DNA from: an uncultured Verrucomicrobiota bacterium
Lineage (GTDB): Bacteria > Verrucomicrobiota > Verrucomicrobiia > Limisphaerales > UBA9464
Direction of reading: 5' to 3'
Length of the DNA stretch: 54,421 nucleotides
Assembly: GCA_903939515.1 (NCBI GenBank)
Contig: CAJAHH010000022.1
Coordinates: 1-54,421, forward strand
Both the position numbers and the translations under genes were made by a program. Shown piece by piece: positions 1-7,800 of the stretch. The first letter of the stretch is position 1, and each line of letters opens with the position of its first letter. The notes under the pieces were generated by a model that saw nothing but the letters and a program-made list of their open reading frames with translations, was not told the DNA's origin and made no database searches.

Positions 1-84
1 ATCCCATCCCGAACTCGGCCGTCAAACACCGCATTGCCGAGGGTAGTGCTTGTATAGCTTGCGCGAGAGTAGGTAGCCGCCGAA
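1..84 (+). rRNA. rrf: 5S ribosomal RNA, 3' part (cut by window edge)
   Basis: The first 84 bases are the 3' two thirds of a 5S rRNA. They match the complete copy at 266-381 at a constant offset of 297 bases. Only two differences are seen: G at 41 against T at 338, and G at 82 against A at 379. The universal CCCATCCCGAACTCGG segment and the GAGAGTAGG segment are present. The 5' end lies outside the window, so the rest of the operon (presumably 16S and 23S upstream) cannot be seen. Confidence 0.93.
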
Positions 85-94
85 CCTTTCCTAA

Positions 95-122
95 GCCGGA
101 CTCCTCAGGAGTCCGGCTTTTT
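95..122 (+). terminator. Rho-independent terminator after first 5S rRNA
   Basis: An 11-bp GC-rich inverted repeat (95-105 with 107-117) is followed at once by a run of T. It lies about 10 bases past the 5S 3' end, as expected for the end of an rRNA operon. Confidence 0.85.
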
Positions 123-265
123 ATCTCAACTTGTTGAGGTGTTTTAGATCCTTAACTTGGTTTAGACCAATTAAGTTTTATGCCCATTAAGTTGGGCCTA
201 AATAGATCAGTTCTTTGTTTTAAATATTTTTACGTGGTCACCAATTTGGTGCCGCGGTGACAATT
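123..265. other. AT-rich spacer between the two 5S genes
   Basis: The spacer is clearly more AT-rich than the rest of the window. It ends with GTCACC (237-242) facing GGTGAC (256-261), just upstream of the second 5S. This could be a processing stem or part of a promoter. No clear promoter boxes are visible, so it is not known whether the second 5S is transcribed on its own or by read-through. Confidence 0.5.
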
Positions 266-381
266 TTATGGTGGCCATAAAGCGGTGGCCCGACCCGATC
301 CCATCCCGAACTCGGCCGTCAAACACCGCATTGCCGATGGTAGTGCTTGTATAGCTTGCGCGAGAGTAGGTAGCCGCCAAA
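266..381 (+). rRNA. rrf: 5S ribosomal RNA, second tandem copy
   Basis: This is a complete 5S rRNA of about 116 nt. Helix I is formed by 269-275 pairing with 373-379, including one G-U pair. The conserved CCCATCCCGAACTCGG stretch lies at 301-315 and GAGAGTAGG at 362-370. The body differs from the partial copy at 1-84 at only two positions. About 180 bases of AT-rich spacer and a terminator separate the two. The ends were placed from helix I pairing and may be off by a few bases. Confidence 0.93.
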
Positions 382-390
382 CCTTTAAAA

Positions 391-418
391 GCCGGACTTC
401 AAAAGAGTCCGGCTTTTT
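391..418 (+). terminator. Rho-independent terminator after second 5S rRNA
   Basis: The 8-bp stem GCCGGACT (391-398) pairs with AGTCCGGC (406-413) and is followed by five T. The stem resembles the terminator of the first 5S copy, so the gene and its terminator were probably duplicated together. Confidence 0.85.
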
Positions 419-604
419 GCTGTTTAAGTGCAAACTTCCATCAAAGAAGCTCAGGAATAAGGAGTATTCATTGGTTGCTCGACGTTTCCTGGGGTGATCT
501 TCAGGATGGCATTCCTCCTGATGCCAATCGCTCCGTGCAACCGAGAGTTCCCATTACCTTGAAGCCCTGTGTCGGTGACGGTGACGTTGTGAAAACCGAT
601 GAAA

Positions 605-930
605 TCCGCCGGTTTGAAAATCACCGTTCCCAGAAACTCAACGGATCATCGATCCGGCCTCACCTTGTCGGTTGCCAGAGGGAATTCTTATCAAGTCTGG
701 TGGGTCCCGGACGCATTCGGCCTGATCTGGAAGAAGGAAGAAACGCTGGGGCTCATCCGCAAAGAAAACGGATGCGAGAATGCGGCAAAATCGCGGATTT
801 CAAACCGGCAACTTTCTGTGAATTTCGGAACGTTGCTGAGAATCCGGGAGAAGCCCTCTCCTAGAACATGGCAAAACCATGGTTTTCAAACCGGCAATTT
901 TCGTGAATTTCAGAACCGCGTTGACAGTCC
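605..930 (+). repeat. Degenerate dispersed repeat, copy A with a second partial unit
   Basis: The 419-939 gap holds no believable gene. Bases about 611-843 align along their length with about 50593-50825. Shared blocks include ATCATCGATCCGGCCT, TCTGGAAGAAG and AAACCGG...GAACGTTGCTGA. The core at 797-839 is repeated again nearby at 883-925, and an inverted copy sits at 51396-51440. The copies are clearly diverged, at roughly three quarters identity by eye. Short open frames here are not supported as genes. Confidence 0.75.
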
Positions 931-939
931 GGTGACAGG

Positions 940-1299
940 CTATTTTCCGACGGCTTTTGGTGCTTTAATCGGGCGACCATAGGCGTCTACTTCAATGTCC
1001 ACCGGAACCTGAATCGTACGGCCATCGGAAGTGGTTTCTTGGCGCCACTGGCGTACCACTCTTCGAGTGTTATTGAACGGCATTTTGGCGGCGGCGGCGG
1101 TTCCTTCGGCGACACCCACCACTGCTCCAACCGCATTTCCCCCCACGGCACCCACCGTTGCGCCGACCGCTTGTCCCACAGCTGGACCAGGTTGGCGAGG
1201 GTCGGTGATTCCCGGCTGATTGGGATCGGATGCGCAACCGATTAAAGAGGTGAGAATGAAACCGGTTCCCAGAGAGCGAAGGATGGATTGAGGAGTCAT
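940..1299 (-). CDS. Glycine-zipper lipoprotein
   Basis: This is a small secreted lipoprotein of about 119 aa. It has a signal peptide ending in a lipobox (Leu-Ile-Gly-Cys), a short Pro/Gln/Asn linker, and then an alternating Gly/Ala/Val stretch with repeated G-x-x-x-G spacing typical of glycine-zipper membrane segments. The C-terminal part is soluble (RQWRQETTSDGRTIQVP). The start at 1299 was preferred over the ATG four codons upstream (1311) because a GGA motif lies about 8 bases before it. Glycine-zipper lipoproteins are usually anchored to the outer membrane; a precise function cannot be given. It is transcribed away from the downstream lipoprotein cluster. Confidence 0.8.
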   Translation of the reverse strand: MTPQSILRSLGTGFILTSLIGCASDPNQPGITDPRQPGPAVGQAVGATVGAVGGNAVGAVVGVAEGTAAAAKMPFNNTRRVVRQWRQETTSDGRTIQVPVDIEVDAYGRPIKAPKAVGK

Positions 1300-1311
1300 G
1301 AGGCGTTCCAT

Positions 1312-1873
1312 TGTTCGAAGGTTAGGGGGTTCTGAGGTCTGCGCAATCTCGCCGGATAAGGGACAGTCTTCTTTCCGTTGGGTGGAGATGAATGTTGGCG
1401 CCTTACGTTTTGGGTTTTGCTGGAGTGATTCTGAGAAAGTGCTCGTTTTTGTTAGAAAATTGCTCTAACCCAACAACTCAGGACCTGTGGGGGATGCCAA
1501 CGCAATCCATGGGTTCCTGATGTTTTCTGTGGGCAGTTCTCCGGCGATATGAAGCAAGTGCATTGGATTTTTTCAATGTGGGTTTGGGCGATTTCATCCG
1601 CTTGGGCTCCAGTTCGCGTAGACGGGCCGGATATCTGCGCGATATCGAGTGCTCGGAGGGCAGCCTTGCGGGTCGATGACCGACCGGGTGAGGAATTCAA
1701 AAGGTTGGCTACTAAACCGGAAGATGAATTGATCGGGATCGTCATTGACCTCTCAAGGCTTCCATCGTGGAGGATCGTGGTATTGGCGAGGGAGCTCTGC
1801 TGAGGAAGTGACTTCAGAGCGTTAAGTTACCGCGCCCATCCCATCCTATTGAAGCTACCAAACAATTGATTTC
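1312..1873. other. Intergenic region, no gene seen
   Basis: About 560 bases lie between two divergent lipoprotein genes. Open frames at 1452-1745 (minus) and 1549-1803 (plus) show no recognizable family and overlap each other. Promoters for both neighbours should be here, but none stands out. Confidence 0.5.
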
Positions 1874-3307
1874 ATGATTTCTCTCCAAGCAGGCCGGATG
1901 GTTTTGATTGTGTTGTCTGCGGTGTTTCTACTGACCGGTTGCCAGACCTACCAACAGAAGACCTCCGAAACCAAGGGTCTTTGGAATAGTGGGCACCTCG
2001 AGGCGGCTGGCGCCGATTACACACGCAAGGCCGACAAGGCTCAGGGAGGTAAGGACGCACTGGTGTATCGCCTGGAGCAGGCGATGGCGCTGAGGGCGGC
2101 CGGTAAAATTACCGAGAGTCAGACTGCATTTCAGCAGGCCGACGAGCAGATCCTTCGCTTCGATGAGAAGGCCAAGACCAGTGTCTCGCGCGAGGCCGGC
2201 GCCCTGTTGTCGAATCAGGCAAACTTGCCTTACACGGGGCGCGATTATGACAAGGTGCTCGTCAGCACGTATAAGGCGTTAAATTTTCTTCAGTTGGGTC
2301 AGCCAGAAATGGCGCGCCCAGAACTCTTTCGCGCTTACCAACGGCAGCAGGATGCCGTGGACAACAATCGCAAGCGCATCGAGCGCGATCAGAAGGAGAT
2401 TCAGTCCGCTAAATCCGAAAAACCGGACGACTATCAGAGTATCCAGAAAGCCCAGTCGGATCCCTTAGTCAGTGGTGAAATGAAGAAAAGGTACGCCGCG
2501 CTGGATCAACTCAAGGCCTACGCCGACTACGCCAATCCGTTCCCGGTGTATCTCGATGGGCTTTATTTTCTGTCGTTGTCCACGGGCGCCAGCGATTTGG
2601 AACGCGCCCGCAAGTCGTTTGAGCGGGTCAAAGGGATGTCCGGGGCTAACAAGTACATCAACGCCGATTTGGCCTTGGCTGAGAAGGCGGCCAATGGCGC
2701 TCCCGCACCGCCACGGACGTTCGTGATCTTTGAGACGGGCAGCGCACCGCACCGGGATCAGTTCCGTATCGACATCCCGCTCTTCATCGTCGGGGCCAAC
2801 CGGGTGCCTTACGTCGGGGTCGCGTTGCCTACGTTGGAGTTCAATCCCAACTACATTGCCCCGCTAACTGTTTCTTTGTCGGCAGGCACCGAATCCACCG
2901 TGCTGCTCGCCAGCATGGACAGCGTGATTGGGCAGGCGTTTCGTAACGAATTGCCGACCATCGTCACCAAGACCCTCATGTCCACCACCATCAAGGCCAC
3001 GGCGGCCTATTTCGTGAACAAGACTGCGGAGGAGCAGGGAGGGGCGGTGGCGGGGTTGGTTTCGATGCTGGCCACGGCGGCCACTCAGGCGGCTGTCAAT
3101 ATTTCCGATACCCGCACGTGGACGACACTCCCTAAGGAGTACCAGTTTTGTTCGTTTCCTACCCCGGCCGACGGCAAACTTCGAGTGTCCGCTCCGAACA
3201 CCCAGCAAGCGGAAGTTGCCGTCGATCCAAAATCCACTAACCTGATCCTCGTTCGCTCCGTGAGTCCGCTGTCACCCCTCGTGGTCACGGCGATCCGCCT
3301 CAAATGA
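1874..3307 (+). CDS. COG3014-like lipoprotein with helical repeats
   Basis: This 477-aa protein has a signal peptide with lipobox Leu-Thr-Gly-Cys at about residue 23, so it is an anchored envelope lipoprotein. Residues about 30-260 are helical and TPR-like: repeated Ala/Leu-rich helices, a Tyr-Lys-Ala-Leu-Asn motif, and stretches resembling repeated tetratricopeptide units. The C-terminal half is beta-rich. Layout and context match the uncharacterized COG3014 family. It overlaps the next gene by the 4 bases ATGA, so the two are translationally coupled. An internal Met at residue 9 is an alternative start. The family function is unknown; an envelope assembly role is inferred only from the LpoB-like neighbour. 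Confidence 0.82.
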   Translation: MISLQAGRMVLIVLSAVFLLTGCQTYQQKTSETKGLWNSGHLEAAGADYTRKADKAQGGKDALVYRLEQAMALRAAGKITESQTAFQQADEQILRFDEKAKTSVSREAGALLSNQANLPYTGRDYDKVLVSTYKALNFLQLGQPEMARPELFRAYQRQQDAVDNNRKRIERDQKEIQSAKSEKPDDYQSIQKAQSDPLVSGEMKKRYAALDQLKAYADYANPFPVYLDGLYFLSLSTGASDLERARKSFERVKGMSGANKYINADLALAEKAANGAPAPPRTFVIFETGSAPHRDQFRIDIPLFIVGANRVPYVGVALPTLEFNPNYIAPLTVSLSAGTESTVLLASMDSVIGQAFRNELPTIVTKTLMSTTIKATAAYFVNKTAEEQGGAVAGLVSMLATAATQAAVNISDTRTWTTLPKEYQFCSFPTPADGKLRVSAPNTQQAEVAVDPKSTNLILVRSVSPLSPLVVTAIRLK

Positions 3308-3729
3308 ACTTTAATCCTGTCCGAGCCCTCGCCACCGCCACCTTGATGGCCCTTCTGGGTGCCGGGTGTCATACCGTCAACACCACCGAGACCGCCCAAC
3401 CGGTCTTTCAGCGCAACTTGGTGTCAGAAAAGCGGGTAATCACCGATGCTTCTCTGGCCCGAAAGGTCCAAATCCTGGGGGTAAATGTTTCCGACGGCCC
3501 CGGGGGATTTCTGAAGGTGCAGGCCGAGGTGCAGAACACCACCGGTCGGTACCAACGGTTTGCCTATAAATGGGAGTGGTTCGACAAGGATGGCAATTTG
3601 ATCGAAGGCCCGGCGGCCGTGTCCATCATTCGCCAAGTCGAAGGCAAAGAGTCTTTGTTCATTAACGGGGTGGCCCCGAATCCCGCGGCCCGAGATTTTC
3701 GCCTGAAGCTTTACGAAAACGCCCGATAA
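3304..3729 (+). CDS. YcfL-like (DUF1425) lipoprotein
   Basis: This is a 141-aa lipoprotein with lipobox Leu-Gly-Ala-Gly-Cys at about residue 22. The mature domain resembles the YcfL/DUF1425 fold: a VQAEVQNTTGRYQRFAYKWEWFD segment-type core in which the Tyr-Lys-Trp-Glu-Trp-Phe-Asp run is typical, followed by a short strand-rich C-terminus. In Enterobacteria ycfL lies beside lpoB (ycfM), as here. Its start overlaps the stop of the upstream gene by 4 bases, and the LpoB-like gene follows after 36 bases, so the three form an operon. Biochemical function is not established for the family. Confidence 0.82.
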   Translation: MNFNPVRALATATLMALLGAGCHTVNTTETAQPVFQRNLVSEKRVITDASLARKVQILGVNVSDGPGGFLKVQAEVQNTTGRYQRFAYKWEWFDKDGNLIEGPAAVSIIRQVEGKESLFINGVAPNPAARDFRLKLYENAR

Positions 3730-3765
3730 CTCATTTTCCATCCGTTTGAACCCTTCTGTTCGTCC

Positions 3766-4374
3766 ATGAATCGCCCTCTTGTTTCCACCGTCCTCGTTGT
3801 CGCCACGGCCGCACTTCTGGGAGGATGCGCTTCCAGTCAGGCCACCTATGTGGATCCGGCCAGCACTCGAACCCTCAGCAATGTGGGTGAAATCAATGTC
3901 CAAGACTGGAACATGGCCTCCGAGTCCATGATCAATTCGTTGATCGCCAAGCACATCAACTCCGGAAGTGTGAAGGGCAGCGGACCCGATGGTCGGGCTG
4001 TTCTGGCCATCAGTCGCATCGTCAATAACACGAGCATCCAGATTGATACGGACATGCTGGTAAAAAAAATCCGAGTGGCCCTGCTGGGAACCGGCAAGGT
4101 CGTCGTTGATATCACCGCTGGCCTGGGTGGCCCCGAAGACCCTCTTGCGGCGGAAGCCAAGCGCGAACAGCAACTCCTTGGCACCCAGAAGGTGTCGGGC
4201 CGTCCGGATTACACGCTGTCGGGTAAGATTATCGAGAACCGCACGCGTCAGGGCAATCAGCGCGAGTCGACCTATGTATTCCAGATGGCCTTGGCTACCC
4301 GAGATGGCTTGGCGGTCTGGGAAGACGAGAAGACGATCACCAAGCAGGGCAAGCGCGCTCCGGTTAGTTGGTGA
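3766..4374 (+). CDS. LpoB-like penicillin-binding-protein activator lipoprotein
   Basis: This 202-aa lipoprotein has lipobox Leu-Gly-Gly-Cys at about residue 21. The mature domain fits the LpoB/YcfM family: an early Asp-Trp-Asn-Met-Ala motif, a region reading LAISRIVNNTS then IDTDML, and a late stretch resembling the conserved YTLSGKI strand. In gamma-proteobacteria LpoB activates the peptidoglycan synthase PBP1b. Whether this protein has the same partner is inference, since LpoB partner domains vary. It is the third gene of the COG3014-YcfL-LpoB run. Confidence 0.83.
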   Translation: MNRPLVSTVLVVATAALLGGCASSQATYVDPASTRTLSNVGEINVQDWNMASESMINSLIAKHINSGSVKGSGPDGRAVLAISRIVNNTSIQIDTDMLVKKIRVALLGTGKVVVDITAGLGGPEDPLAAEAKREQQLLGTQKVSGRPDYTLSGKIIENRTRQGNQRESTYVFQMALATRDGLAVWEDEKTITKQGKRAPVSW

Positions 4375-4413
4375 TCGGCCGGACTCGGAGAAGCGCCGAG
4401 AAGCGGAGTTTCA

Positions 4414-4445
4414 GCCGCGTGCCAAGAGAAGCTTGAGCACGCGGC
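4414..4445. terminator. Inverted repeat between convergent genes, probable bidirectional terminator
   Basis: A perfect 9-bp inverted repeat, GCCGCGTGC (4414-4422) with GCACGCGGC (4437-4445), lies between the LpoB-like gene and the methyltransferase gene, which point toward each other. There is no T run, so termination may depend on other factors. Confidence 0.5.
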
Positions 4446-4468
4446 AGGCAGCCAAGTGACCTAGTCCC

Positions 4469-5572
4469 TCAGGGCTTGGTGGCGATCAGGCCGCTCCGGG
4501 CGGCTCCGCCGGGGAGTTCCTGACAATCGGTGAACCCGGTGTCTTGCAGCCAGCTTTCCATTTCACCCACGCCGTAGCAGCGGCCCTGCGTGGCGTGCAT
4601 GAGCATCACCGAGTATTCCGCGACGTGAAGCGGGCCGGATTTGTCACGGTTGAGAAAGGCGTCGTGGATGAGCAGTTGCCCTCCGGAGGGCAAGGCTTCG
4701 AACGATCGAGCTAGGAGTTCTCGGACGATGGGGATGTCCCAGTCGTGCAGCACATTGGAGTAGAGGTGGAGATCGTGTCCACGGGGCAACGGTTGGGAGA
4801 GCATGTCACCCGCGACCACCTGAACGCGGTCGCTGAATCCGCGGGCCTCGATGGCTTGAGCACAGATCGCATCCACCGGGGGCTTTTCTAGGACGGTGGC
4901 TTTGAGTTCCGGGAAATGGGCGCAGAGCGAGCACGCGTAAATGCCCGATCCACCGGCGATGTCCAACAAGGAACGGGATCGCTGGATGGGTAGGTGTTCG
5001 GCAAGGGCTCGAGCCAGAAAGACGCCCCGACAGTCCATGGCCTGGGTGAATTGGCGCGCGAAATCGGCCTTCTCCATGGCCTTGTGCCAGTCGGGTTGGG
5101 CCGATTGACTGCCCCAGTTGGCTGGTTTGTCGGTTTGCAGGACTCGGAGGAGATCCTTCACCACGGGACGATCGACGAGGGACTCGTAGTAGGGACCGAG
5201 GAACCATGGAGAGGAGGAAACCAGATGTTCCCGCGCGGTTTCGGTCACTGCGTAGCGATTTCCACACGACTCGATGAGCCCCATGGCACGGAAGAGTGTG
5301 ATCAACACGTCGGCAGGCCGCGGGTGGAGTTGGTGCCGAGCGCAGAGTCCTTCCATGTCGGTCGGTACTGCGGCCAGTGCTGTGAAAAAGTCCATTCGAA
5401 CCAGTGCGAGAATGAGCAAGTCCTCGGCGTACAGGCCATCCCGATAGCGGTAGAGGGCCGTGGGATCGGTGGCGGATGCAGCGGTCAGGGAATGGCGCAT
5501 GAGTCTTGGCAGGTCAGGGTGAGTGGAAGGGAGCGCTGTTGCTGATGAGGGATGATTCTCCATCGGGGACAT
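4469..5572 (-). CDS. SAM-dependent O-methyltransferase, plant/ASMT type
   Basis: This 367-aa protein fits the class II small-molecule O-methyltransferase family (acetylserotonin or hydroxyneurosporene type). The N-terminal half is a winged-helix dimerization domain. The SAM-binding loop DIAGGSGIYA starts the Rossmann domain near residue 205, and the Asn-Val-Leu-His-Asp-Trp motif near residue 275 carries the family's catalytic histidine. Lengths in this family are usually 330-370 aa. The gene starts 3 bases after the helicase stop and is probably cotranscribed with it. A second Met four codons in is a possible start. The substrate cannot be told from the sequence. Confidence 0.87.
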   Translation of the reverse strand: MSPMENHPSSATALPSTHPDLPRLMRHSLTAASATDPTALYRYRDGLYAEDLLILALVRMDFFTALAAVPTDMEGLCARHQLHPRPADVLITLFRAMGLIESCGNRYAVTETAREHLVSSSPWFLGPYYESLVDRPVVKDLLRVLQTDKPANWGSQSAQPDWHKAMEKADFARQFTQAMDCRGVFLARALAEHLPIQRSRSLLDIAGGSGIYACSLCAHFPELKATVLEKPPVDAICAQAIEARGFSDRVQVVAGDMLSQPLPRGHDLHLYSNVLHDWDIPIVRELLARSFEALPSGGQLLIHDAFLNRDKSGPLHVAEYSVMLMHATQGRCYGVGEMESWLQDTGFTDCQELPGGAARSGLIATKP

Positions 5573-5575
5573 TCT

Positions 5576-7774
5576 TCAGAACGGCACGTCGCCGTCGTCG
5601 ATGGGGTCGGGATCGGGGTCGGGATCTCGGAAGGGATCGTGGTCTTGAGATCGGTCGGGACTGCTGCGTTGGCCTCGTGGAGACAGAGGTGCGACCGGGG
5701 CGTGAATCTTCCATTCCTCGACGAGAGTCTCCGGAAATTCACCCAGAAAACGGGACGCTGGTTGGAAGGCCTCGCCGGCTCCCGCCATAAATCGGAGCAG
5801 GGGGCGGCAGAGGTAAAGTTCGTCCTTGGCCCGTGTCAGCGCGACGTAGAAGAGCCGACGTTCCTCTTCCTCGCCGTCGGCAGTCTCTGCCGAGCGTCCG
5901 CTCGGAAATAGACCGTCGCAGAGCATGATGATGAACACGGCCCGGAACTCGAGGCCCTTGGCTTGATGGACTGTCGAGAGCTTGAGTCGGTCCTCGTCGT
6001 CTCCCTCCCGTTGCTTGTTTTGCTCGGCTTCGATGTTGGACTGCAGAGCCAATTCCGAAAGGAAGAGACTGGTGTCTTCGAAGGAGTCGGCGTAGGCCGC
6101 AAGCTGAGCGAGGTCTTCCAGTCGGTTGCGGGCGTTTTCGTAAGTCTTGCGAAGGTAGTCCTCGTAATCGGCCTCCAGCACCCACCGGATCAAGCGACCG
6201 GGTTGCCCTCGACGCTCCGAACTCTCGCATTGGGCAATGGTGGCGGTGAACTGAGCCCAGGCCACCGCGGCTTTCTTGGGAACGGAACGGCTGATAGCGC
6301 TGAGCTCGGGAGCGATGGGCCGAATTGCTGGTAGTGCACCGTCGTTGTCCGACACCTCGAACTCTGGCGTGGATTCTGACGTCGGAAGAAACCGGGCACT
6401 GAAGGCGTTCCAGAGGGTGTTTGCACTTTTTCCGCCGACACCGGGAAGCATCTGGGCCAGGCGTTTGAAGGCCAGTTCGTCGGAGGGGTTGACGATGAGC
6501 TTGAGGTAGGCCGCCACGTCCTTGATATGGGCCTGTTCGAAGAAGCGAATGCCGCTGGTGATGACAAAGGGAATGTTGCGGCGGGTGAGCTCCATTTGCA
6601 GTTCCAGCGCATGGAAGTGCGAGCGGTACAAGACGCAGGCCTCTGACAGTGGTATTCCTTCGTCGCGCAATTCTAGGGCGCGTTGAGCAATGAAGGCAGC
6701 CTGTTCCCTGGCATCGGTCGAGACGATGAGGGCTGGCTTTTGACCCGATGGCCGATGGGCCTGAAGGGCCTTGGGGAATTGGCGCAAGTTGGCGGCGATG
6801 GCAGCGTTGGCCAGGGCGAGAATTTCCGGCGTGCTGCGGTAGTTGGTCTCGATCTTGAAAACCTTCGCTCCGGCATGGCGCTCGGGGAATTTAAGGATGT
6901 TGGCGAAGTTGGCCCCTCGCCACGAGTAAATGCTCTGGGCGTCGTCTCCGACGGCCATGAGGTTTCGGTTCCGCAAGGTCAGGCAGTCGAGCAGCGTTGC
7001 CTGAAGGATGTTGGTGTCCTGGTATTCGTCCACCAAGACGAACTGGAAGCGTCGCTGGTAGGTCTCGGCGATGTCGGGGAAGTCTTGTAGGAGTCGCAGC
7101 CAGAGCACCAAAAGGTCATCAAAGTCCATGAGCCCAGCCTTGCGCTTGCGCTCGGCGTACTTGCGATGGACGAGCCGAATGGAATCCATCACCCCGGCGA
7201 AAGGGCCTTCTTCACCGCCGGTCACTTCCTCCAAGGTTTGACCGGTATTGACCTGCATGGAGAAAAGGTCCGACAGCGCCTCGGCCTTAGGAAAACGGAC
7301 GGCCTTCACGTCGATGGCCGCGTCGGTGATGCACGCGTTGAGCAAATCCTTGGCGTCCTCGCGGTCGGCAATGGTGAAGTCGCGACGGTAGCCGAGTCGG
7401 TCGGCGTGCAATCGCAGGATGCGGACCCCGATTGAATGGAAGGTGCCGCCCCAAAGATCTACCACACTGCCGCCCAGCAGGTCCCCGACCCGTTCCATCA
7501 TTTCGCGGGCAGACTTGTTGGTGAAGGTCAGGAGGAGAATGCGGTCGGCGGGGATTCCGTGCTCGATGAGCCAGGCGACGCGGTAGGTCAGGGTGCGCGT
7601 CTTGCCGGCACCCGCACCGGCGAGGACCAAGCAGGGTCCCGGGGGTGCAGTGACCGCCTCATACTGTTGGGTATTGAGTTCCTGCGCGTAGTCGATCCGC
7701 AGGTTGGCCGGCGGACGGAAGGGATTTAGTTGGTACTCACGCGCCACGCCTTGATGAAAGGGGCACACCGTCAA
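5576..7774 (-). CDS. UvrD/PcrA-type ATP-dependent DNA helicase
   Basis: This 732-aa superfamily 1A 3'-5' DNA helicase is of the kind used in repair and replication restart. Visible motifs in order are the Q motif LNTQQ (about 33-37), Walker A GAGAGKT (about 53-59), Walker B/DEAD-like VDEYQDTN, motif III GDDAQSIYSWRGA, motif IV NYRST, motif V TVHQAKGLEF and motif VI VALTRAKDEL. The C-terminus ends in an acidic Asp-Pro-rich tail (DPDPDPDP) and Val-Pro-Phe. The annotated start is a TTG, with GTG codons just inside as alternatives and no nearby ATG. It cannot be assigned confidently to PcrA rather than UvrD or Rep. Confidence 0.93.
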   Translation of the reverse strand: MTVCPFHQGVAREYQLNPFRPPANLRIDYAQELNTQQYEAVTAPPGPCLVLAGAGAGKTRTLTYRVAWLIEHGIPADRILLLTFTNKSAREMMERVGDLLGGSVVDLWGGTFHSIGVRILRLHADRLGYRRDFTIADREDAKDLLNACITDAAIDVKAVRFPKAEALSDLFSMQVNTGQTLEEVTGGEEGPFAGVMDSIRLVHRKYAERKRKAGLMDFDDLLVLWLRLLQDFPDIAETYQRRFQFVLVDEYQDTNILQATLLDCLTLRNRNLMAVGDDAQSIYSWRGANFANILKFPERHAGAKVFKIETNYRSTPEILALANAAIAANLRQFPKALQAHRPSGQKPALIVSTDAREQAAFIAQRALELRDEGIPLSEACVLYRSHFHALELQMELTRRNIPFVITSGIRFFEQAHIKDVAAYLKLIVNPSDELAFKRLAQMLPGVGGKSANTLWNAFSARFLPTSESTPEFEVSDNDGALPAIRPIAPELSAISRSVPKKAAVAWAQFTATIAQCESSERRGQPGRLIRWVLEADYEDYLRKTYENARNRLEDLAQLAAYADSFEDTSLFLSELALQSNIEAEQNKQREGDDEDRLKLSTVHQAKGLEFRAVFIIMLCDGLFPSGRSAETADGEEEERRLFYVALTRAKDELYLCRPLLRFMAGAGEAFQPASRFLGEFPETLVEEWKIHAPVAPLSPRGQRSSPDRSQDHDPFRDPDPDPDPIDDGDVPF

Positions 7775-7800
7775 AATCCCAATCCGGAAATGACCGGGAT

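Noticed and set aside
1451-1469. GTTAGA/TCTAAC hairpin as a terminator
   Set aside because: Only six base pairs, no T run on either side, and no gene ends close by.
1549-1803. 84-codon frame in the gap before the COG3014 gene
   Set aside because: No motif, no good ribosome-binding site, and an overlapping minus-strand frame of similar size.
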